Source: Thiohalophilus sp.
GTDB lineage: Bacteria; Pseudomonadota; Gammaproteobacteria; UBA6429; Thiohalophilaceae
Length of the DNA: 64,000 nt
Reading direction: 5' to 3'
Assembly (NCBI RefSeq): GCF_034522235.1
Contig: NZ_JAXHLN010000003.1
Coordinates: 1,860,001-1,924,000 of the forward strand
A program made the position numbers and the translations under genes. Shown piece after piece: positions 57,719-64,000 of the stretch. How positions within the stretch are numbered: the first letter of the stretch is position 1; each line of letters begins with the position of its first letter. Below the pieces are notes generated by a model, which was given only the letters and a program-made list of their open reading frames with translations, ran no database searches and was not told where the DNA came from.

Positions 57719-58657
57719 ATGACAACACTCAGAACCGCCGTCATTGGTGTCGGTTACCTCGGAAAATTTCACGCCCAGAAATACGCCCAGCTGCCCGCCT
57801 CGCAACTGGTCGGTGTTTGCGATACCAATCAGGATATCGCCCAAACGATTGCAAACGAACATGGTGTCGAAGTCTACAGCGATTATCATGATCTGATCGG
57901 CCAGGTGGATGCAGTCAGTATCGTGGTGCCCACCCAGAAACATTACGAAGTTGCCAAAGTCTTTTTGGACAATGGCGTGCATGTGCTGCTGGAAAAACCG
58001 ATCACCTCGACGCTGGAACAGGGCCGGGAGCTGGTGGCGCTGGCCGAAGATAACAATCTGAAATTTCAAATCGGCCATCTGGAACGTTTTAATCCCGCCA
58101 TCTTGGCACTGGAGAACGTGCTGGTCGAGCCCCTGTTTATCGAAACCCACCGGATTGCCCCCTTCAACCCGCGCGGCGCCGATGTGAATGTAATTCTGGA
58201 TCTGATGATTCATGATATCGATATCATTCTCGATTTTGTCGGCTCGCCGATCAAGGCAGTTCACGCCAGTGGCGTGCCGGTACTCTCTGATGAAATCGAT
58301 GTTGCCAACGTCCGTCTGGAGTTTGAAAACGGCTGTGTCGCCAATGTCACTGCCAGTCGCATCAGTATGAAAAGCGAGCGCCGGATGCGCATCTTCCAGT
58401 CCGACGCCTATATCACCATCGATTTTCAAAACAAACAGCTCGGCATACATCGCAAGGGTAAAGGCGAGATGTATCCGGGCATTGCCGAAATCGACAGTGA
58501 AGAACACGCCTTTGATCAGGGTGATGCCCTGCTGAGTGAAATCGGTGCGTTTCTCCAGGCTATTAATACAGGCGCCAAACCGGTCGTCAGTGGTGCCGAT
58601 GGTTTGCGTGCCCTGGAAACCGCCTTTGAAATCAATCGGCAATTGACCGAAGGTTGA
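57719..58657 (+). CDS. gnnA: UDP-GlcNAc 3-dehydrogenase, GnnA-type (Gfo/Idh/MocA family)
   Basis: A 312-residue NAD-dependent oxidoreductase. GVGYLGKFHAQKYAQLP is the dinucleotide loop, LLEKPITSTLEQGREL carries the catalytic EKP, and DLMIHDIDIILDFVG supplies the active-site His. In Acidithiobacillus ferrooxidans GnnA oxidises C3 of UDP-GlcNAc, with gnnA and gnnB lying between lpxA and lpxB. The same context here is the reason for the name; a WlbA-like role in surface sugars is the alternative. Confidence 0.82.
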   Translation: MTTLRTAVIGVGYLGKFHAQKYAQLPASQLVGVCDTNQDIAQTIANEHGVEVYSDYHDLIGQVDAVSIVVPTQKHYEVAKVFLDNGVHVLLEKPITSTLEQGRELVALAEDNNLKFQIGHLERFNPAILALENVLVEPLFIETHRIAPFNPRGADVNVILDLMIHDIDIILDFVGSPIKAVHASGVPVLSDEIDVANVRLEFENGCVANVTASRISMKSERRMRIFQSDAYITIDFQNKQLGIHRKGKGEMYPGIAEIDSEEHAFDQGDALLSEIGAFLQAINTGAKPVVSGADGLRALETAFEINRQLTEG

Positions 58658-58692
58658 TTGCCCCGTATTTGCACTATTGAGGTAGCAGCAAC

Positions 58693-59781
58693 ATGATCCC
58701 GATGGTTGATCTGAAAGAGCAATACCAGAGCCTGAAAGCGGAAATCGATCAGGGTTTTGCCGAAACATTCGAAAACACCAGTTTCATCCTCGGCCCCAAC
58801 GTCAAGAGCTTTGAGTCCGAAGTGGCCGACTACCTGGGAGTTAAACACGCTATCAGCTGCGCCTCAGGCACCGATGCACTGCATCTGGCGTTGGTCGCCG
58901 CCGGCATTGGCCAGGGGGATGAGGTTATCACTTCATCGTTTACCTTCATCGCCACCGCCGAAGCGATACGCTATGTAGGTGCGATCCCGGTTTACGTGGA
59001 TATACGCCCGGATACCTATAATCTGGATGCCGAGCTGATCGAAGCGGCAATTACAGACATGACCCGCGCCATTCTGCCGGTCCATCTGTTCGGCCAGCCG
59101 GCCGATATGCCCTCGATCATGGCACTGGCCGACAAACATAACCTGAAGGTTATCGAGGATTGTGCCCAGTCCTTCGGCGCCGATATCAATGGCAAGATGA
59201 CCGGCGGTATCGGTCTGGCCGGCGCGCACAGCTTCTTCCCCAGCAAGAACCTGGGTTGCTATGGCGACGGCGGCATGATCACCACCAATGACGATGCGAT
59301 TGCCGAGATGCTGTTGATGCTGCGCAACCACGGCAGCAAGGAGCGTTATTATCATGATGTGGTCGGCTACAACAGCCGACTGGATGAGCTGCAGGCAGTC
59401 GTTCTGCGCGCCAAGTTCAAGCGTCTGCCGCAGTATAATCAGCAGCGCCGACGTGTGGCGCAGCGTTATTCAGCGGGTCTGGCCGGCAGCGCCGTTACGC
59501 CGCCACACGAGGATGGACTGGGAACCCACGTGTATCATCAATACACCGTGCTCAGTGACCAACGGGAAGCGGTGATGAAAAAACTGGCGGATAACCAGAT
59601 CGGCTCGGCTATTTATTATCCGGTACCCCTGCATCAACAAAAGGTTTTTGCCGACATCTGCAAGGATGTCAGTCTGCCGGTCACCGAGGAAATAGCCAAC
59701 CGTTGCCTGTCCCTGCCGGTTTATCCGGAGCTGAAGGACGAGCAGATCGATCAAATCGTCGACGTTATCCAGTCAATCTGA
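58693..59781 (+). CDS. gnnB: UDP-GlcNAc 3-aminotransferase, GnnB-type (DegT/DnrJ/EryC1 family)
   Basis: A 362-residue sugar aminotransferase. The PLP lysine is in SFFPSKNLGCYGDGGMI (about residue 184); the N-terminal IPMVDLKEQYQSLKAEIDQG and ASGTDALHLALVAAGIG are typical. With GnnA it would yield UDP-GlcNAc3N, which LpxA and LpxD then acylate through nitrogen. It lies 35 bases after gnnA and 10 before lpxB, so the three are one operon. Confidence 0.82.
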   Translation: MIPMVDLKEQYQSLKAEIDQGFAETFENTSFILGPNVKSFESEVADYLGVKHAISCASGTDALHLALVAAGIGQGDEVITSSFTFIATAEAIRYVGAIPVYVDIRPDTYNLDAELIEAAITDMTRAILPVHLFGQPADMPSIMALADKHNLKVIEDCAQSFGADINGKMTGGIGLAGAHSFFPSKNLGCYGDGGMITTNDDAIAEMLLMLRNHGSKERYYHDVVGYNSRLDELQAVVLRAKFKRLPQYNQQRRRVAQRYSAGLAGSAVTPPHEDGLGTHVYHQYTVLSDQREAVMKKLADNQIGSAIYYPVPLHQQKVFADICKDVSLPVTEEIANRCLSLPVYPELKDEQIDQIVDVIQSI

Positions 59782-59791
59782 GAGCACCGCA

Positions 59792-60928
<1,137 letters not shown>

Positions 60929-60954
60929 CTTTCATTTTTCTGATTCACTGTAAA

Positions 60955-61085
60955 TAATGCGGAGAACGCAAAGGCGCAAAGCTGAAATAATTTTGAATGT
61001 TGAATTTTGAGTTTTGAATTACCCGTACTCGCCAATTCAAAATCTAACATTCAAAATTCAAAATTTTCACAACCTCTGCGTTAAA
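60955..61085. repeat. composite palindromic element, copy 5 (lpxB/lpxA)
   Basis: Outer ATGCGGAGAACGCAAAGGCG-type arm (60956-60982) and AACCTCTGCGTTAA arm (61070-61085). Inner TTGAATG-type inverted arms are at 60989-61020 and 61034-61066. It separates converging lpxB and lpxA. Confidence 0.8.
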
Positions 61086-61107
61086 TAAAAACCTTGAAGC
61101 CGGTAAC

Positions 61108-61881
61108 CTATCTCAAAATACCGCGTTGGGAGCGGTTGAGGAAATCGAGCAAGGGTTGGACTTCGGGATGTTGTTCGGCGAGCGGTTTGAGATGTTGCTT
61201 TGCTTCGTCGAGGGTATGACCTGAACGATAGATAATCTTATAGGCATCCTTGACAGCCTTGATAGCGTCTTTGCTGTGTTGACGACGTTTGAGGCCTTCG
61301 CTGTTGATGCCGTAAGGGCTTGCGGGATTGCCGCTGACCATCACATAGGGCGGAATATCCTTGCTAACCGTGCTGCCCATGCCACAGAAGGCACCCATGC
61401 CGATTTTGGTGAACTGGTGCACCAGGGTAAATCCACCCAGAATCACATAATCTTCGATCTCGACATGTCCGGCGAGTGAGGCGCCATTGGCAAAGATCGT
61501 GTTGTTCCCGACCAGGCAATCATGGGCAATATGGATATAGGCCATCAGCCAGTTGTCGTTGCCGATGCGGGTTAGCCCGCCACCGTCGTCGGTCCCGCGA
61601 TTGATGGTAACGAATTCGCGAATGGTATTCCCGTCACCGATTTCCAGGCGGGAATCCTCACCATGAAATTTTTTATCCTGCGGAACTTCACCGATGGAGC
61701 TGAACTGAAAAAAACGGTTATTACGGCCGATGCGGGTCGGGCCGTTGATCACGACATGCGGACCTATAACGGTACCCGCCCCGATCTCGACATCAGCACC
61801 GATAATGCTGAACGCACCGATGCTGACATCATCGGCGATACGAGCAGAGGGATCAATGACTGCGCGCTGATCGATGCTCAT
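61108..61881 (-). CDS. lpxA: UDP-N-acetylglucosamine O/N-acyltransferase LpxA
   Basis: A 257-residue left-handed beta-helix enzyme with hexapeptide repeats; it puts the first 3-hydroxyacyl chain on the lipid A precursor. The catalytic histidine is in [20 protein letters not shown] (about residue 120-125). C-terminal [10 protein letters not shown] is typical. With GnnAB nearby, the substrate may be UDP-GlcNAc3N, giving an amide. The selectivity cannot be decided by eye. It overlaps fabZ's stop by four bases. Confidence 0.96.
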   Translation of the reverse strand: MSIDQRAVIDPSARIADDVSIGAFSIIGADVEIGAGTVIGPHVVINGPTRIGRNNRFFQFSSIGEVPQDKKFHGEDSRLEIGDGNTIREFVTINRGTDDGGGLTRIGNDNWLMAYIHIAHDCLVGNNTIFANGASLAGHVEIEDYVILGGFTLVHQFTKIGMGAFCGMGSTVSKDIPPYVMVSGNPASPYGINSEGLKRRQHSKDAIKAVKDAYKIIYRSGHTLDEAKQHLKPLAEQHPEVQPLLDFLNRSQRGILR

Positions 61882-62324
61882 TCTATCTCACGTTCAGCAC
61901 ACATTAGTTCAGCGCTGCAAACCACTTTATCATCCACCCGGGCACGACCATTAAATTTCCATATGCCGCGCATTTTTCGAATATATTCGACTTCAAGGCG
62001 GATTTGATCACCCGGAATAACCGGCTGCTTGAAACGGGCATTATCAATGCCGACAAAATAATACAATGAAGTGCCGTCCGGTTTACGTCCCACGGTCTGA
62101 AAAGCCAGAATTCCGGTCGCCTGAGCCAGAGCCTCGAGGATCAGTACCCCCGGCATAATCGGATGGTTGGGGAAATGCCCGGGAAAATAGGGCTCGTTAT
62201 GGCTGACATTTTTAATCCCGACAAGTGATTTTCCCGGTTCGCACTCCAGGACCTTGTCAATCAGCAGAAACGGATAGCGATGCGGCAAATGTTCAAGAAT
62301 TTCATAAATATTCAACGAGACCAA
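61878..62324 (-). CDS. fabZ: 3-hydroxyacyl-ACP dehydratase
   Basis: A 148-residue hotdog enzyme dehydrating 3-hydroxyacyl-ACP in fatty-acid elongation. The catalytic His is in [13 protein letters not shown] and the glutamate in [19 protein letters not shown]. It competes with LpxA for 3-hydroxyacyl-ACP, which explains its conserved place between lpxD and lpxA. Confidence 0.97.
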   Translation of the reverse strand: MVSLNIYEILEHLPHRYPFLLIDKVLECEPGKSLVGIKNVSHNEPYFPGHFPNHPIMPGVLILEALAQATGILAFQTVGRKPDGTSLYYFVGIDNARFKQPVIPGDQIRLEVEYIRKMRGIWKFNGRARVDDKVVCSAELMCAEREIE

Positions 62325-62349
62325 AATTCAACCCCTATATAACGATATC

Positions 62350-63381
62350 TTATTTCCCCTGGCGGGATTCCAATTCCTTAATGCGTTTGGCCATCTCGTT
62401 CAACTGCTTGAATCTGACAGCATTTTTGTGCCACTGACGATTCGTGTCCAGTGGCACACCGGAAGAATATACCCCCGATTCCCGAATAGTATGGGTCACC
62501 AGCGACATGCCGGTAATCGTCACATTGTCCGCAATTTCTATGTGCCCGGCAATAGCCACCGCGCCGGCAATCATGCAATGACAGCCAATCTGCGTGCTGC
62601 CGGCAATGGCGGTGCAGGCGGCAACCACCGTATGCGCGCCAATCCGGACATTATGCGCTACCTGTATCAGATTATCGAGCTTGACGTTCTCCCCGATAAT
62701 GGTGTCCTCTATCGCACCACGGTCTATCGTGGTGTTGGCCCCAATTTCAACATCATCACCGATGATCACTCTGCCGATCTGGGGTATTTTCAACCAGGTT
62801 CCTTTGTCGTTGGCCTGCCCAAATCCGTCACCACCGATGACCACACCCGGATGAATAATAGTCTGTTTACCAATAATGCAGTCTTGCCGGATTGTAACAT
62901 TTGCCTGCAAGTAGCTGCCCTCACCAATTTCCACTCCGGACTCGACCACACAACCCGGACCCAGGGAAACATTCTCCCCCACTTTAACCAAAGGTCCGAT
63001 ATAACAGTGGGGGCCGATGGAAACCGATTCCGGGATTTGAACGGATTCATCTACAACCGCAGCGGGATGGACGCCGGAAACAGGCCTGCTCTCCGGGTAT
63101 AACAGGCCGGCCAGTCTGGCGTAAGAGGCATACGGATCATCAACGACCAGTGAATTTACCGGACAATGCTCAAGGTCTGTCTGTCTTAGAATTACAGCCG
63201 AGGCTCGTGTGTCCTGAAGGTATTGCCGATAAGAAGGGCTGGTTAAAAAGGTAATGCTACCGGGGCCGGCATTATTCAGTGTTGCAACGCTATCGATGAC
63301 GGCATCACCGTCACCGACAACCCGCCCTCCAATGTGCTTGGCAAGTTGTTGCAAAGTAAATTTCACGTAATGCCCTGTCAA
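62350..63381 (-). CDS. lpxD: UDP-3-O-acylglucosamine N-acyltransferase
   Basis: A 343-residue beta-helix acyltransferase adding the second 3-hydroxyacyl chain in lipid A synthesis. The N-terminal uridine-binding domain has ITFLTSPSYRQYLQDTRASA, the hexapeptide coil follows, and the catalytic histidine lies in NLIQVAHNVRIGAHTV. Length matches E. coli (341). One base separates it from skp. Confidence 0.96.
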   Translation of the reverse strand: MTGHYVKFTLQQLAKHIGGRVVGDGDAVIDSVATLNNAGPGSITFLTSPSYRQYLQDTRASAVILRQTDLEHCPVNSLVVDDPYASYARLAGLLYPESRPVSGVHPAAVVDESVQIPESVSIGPHCYIGPLVKVGENVSLGPGCVVESGVEIGEGSYLQANVTIRQDCIIGKQTIIHPGVVIGGDGFGQANDKGTWLKIPQIGRVIIGDDVEIGANTTIDRGAIEDTIIGENVKLDNLIQVAHNVRIGAHTVVAACTAIAGSTQIGCHCMIAGAVAIAGHIEIADNVTITGMSLVTHTIRESGVYSSGVPLDTNRQWHKNAVRFKQLNEMAKRIKELESRQGK

Positions 63382-63382
63382 A

Positions 63383-63913
63383 TTACTTATTAGTGGTCTT
63401 TGAATCGTATTGCGCGCTTAAACGCTCCAGAACTTGCTCGCTCAGATCGACTGCATCAGAAGCATAGATAACATTATCGCCAAAAACGATATCGAAATCC
63501 TTGTCCTTGGCAAGAGTAACAATAGTGTCATAGACGAGCTTTTGCAGTTTATTCAACTCATCATTTCGACGTATATTCAAATCTTCATTGAATTCTTCGC
63601 GAGTACGCTTGATTTCACGCTTTTCCAGAACAATTTGCCGCTCTTTTTTCTTGCGAACTTCATCGCTCATAACACCGGCATCCTTTGCCATCTCTTCTTC
63701 CAGCTGCTTGAGCTTTCTTTGCATCGCAACTATTTTGTCGTCACGCGGGGCGAACTCCTCTTCCAGTTTCTTGCGCGCAGCATCAGCCTGTGGCGCTTCC
63801 TTAAGTACCAGCGCAATATTAACAAAACCAATCCGGGTCTCTGCATTGGCAACAGAAAGTCCTGACACGAGAAAAAGCGTCAGAGCGAGATATTGCAGCC
63901 AGATTTTACGCAA
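63383..63913 (-). CDS. skp: periplasmic chaperone Skp/OmpH
   Basis: A 176-residue protein with a signal peptide (MRKIWLQYLALTLFLVSG ... ANA) and a mature domain starting RIGFVNIALVLKEAPQ, followed by a long charged helical arm (about 45-125). Skp holds unfolded outer-membrane proteins on their way to BamA. Adjacent to bamA, as usual. Confidence 0.93.
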   Translation of the reverse strand: MRKIWLQYLALTLFLVSGLSVANAETRIGFVNIALVLKEAPQADAARKKLEEEFAPRDDKIVAMQRKLKQLEEEMAKDAGVMSDEVRKKKERQIVLEKREIKRTREEFNEDLNIRRNDELNKLQKLVYDTIVTLAKDKDFDIVFGDNVIYASDAVDLSEQVLERLSAQYDSKTTNK

Positions 63914-63941
63914 CGTTAATCACCTCGAACTTGATTAATGA

Positions 63942-64000
63942 TTAAAAATCAGAACCCATAGTGAACTGGAAGTTTTGCACGTCATCACCCGGTTTATCGT
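63942..64000 (-). CDS. bamA: outer membrane assembly factor BamA, C-terminal end
   Basis: Only the last 18 residues are visible, ending DDVQNFQFTMGSDF. The closing aromatic phenylalanine is the beta-signal of BamA barrels, and the bamA-skp-lpxD-fabZ-lpxA order supports the call. The rest lies outside the window. Confidence 0.8.
   Translation of the reverse strand, partial: DKPGDDVQNFQFTMGSDF

Overview
This is 64 kb of a gammaproteobacterial chromosome, moderately GC-rich and almost entirely housekeeping. Several blocks keep classic gammaproteobacterial order: rpoE-rseA-rseB-rseC-degP/mucD-grx-lepA-lepB-rnc-era-recO-pdxJ; sdhCDAB-sdhE-ygfX; recJ-prfB-lysS; hom-thrC; pyrG-eno-ftsB-ispD-ispF-truD-surE-pcm-nlpD-rpoS; and bamA-skp-lpxD-fabZ-lpxA ... 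rnhB-dnaE-accA-tilS. An RpfE-type gene lies beside recJ, and a gnnA-gnnB pair lies between lpxA and lpxB as in Acidithiobacillus. This suggests a free-living, possibly chemolithotrophic member of the Chromatiales/Acidithiobacillus-like part of the class, but no energy-metabolism gene settles the genus. I saw no tRNA, rRNA, CRISPR array or intact transposase.

Layout. 0-6.2 kb: purine/methylthio-nucleoside salvage (MTIP-type phosphorylase, HPRT), a small MscS channel, NagZ, an L,D-transpeptidase, a CYTH protein, RlmD and CysM. 6.3 kb: a free-standing Hpt protein where barA/gacS is expected. 6.8-17.5 kb: the pdxJ-to-rpoE operon. 17.7-25 kb: nadB, the sdh operon and ygfZ. 25-35 kb: lysS, prfB with the programmed +1 frameshift, recJ, the rpfE-like gene, thrC, hom, alaC. 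35.5-39.3 kb is the least ordinary part: two chromosomal genes, then a lower-GC segment with a nuclease-like gene and an orphan lipoprotein, one of them followed by an attC-like integron site, then about 0.8 kb of stacked hairpins. 39.4-57.5 kb: rpoS back through pyrG, then tilS-accA-dnaE-HNH-rnhB. 57.7-64 kb: gnnA-gnnB-lpxB on the plus strand against lpxA-fabZ-lpxD-skp-bamA on the minus strand, a lipid A and outer-membrane biogenesis region that predicts diaminoglucose (GlcN3N) lipid A.

The most unusual layer lies between the genes. Many gaps carry families of mostly 7-bp tandem repeats (GACGAGG, TTGAATG, GTGCTGA, CTGCCAA, TTTCTAG) and related 8-9-bp GCAGAG-type repeats. They are often arranged as nested inverted pairs: outer GCAGAG-type arms around inner TTGAATG-type arms, or outer GACGAGG-type arms around a REP/BIME. 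They sit at gene ends and sometimes run into genes: they supply the start codon and first codons of ispD and the last codons of ftsB and ygfX, and they abut the stops of thrC, rnhB and ispF. Together with the attC-like cassette and the gnnAB locus, these are the leads I rate highest.
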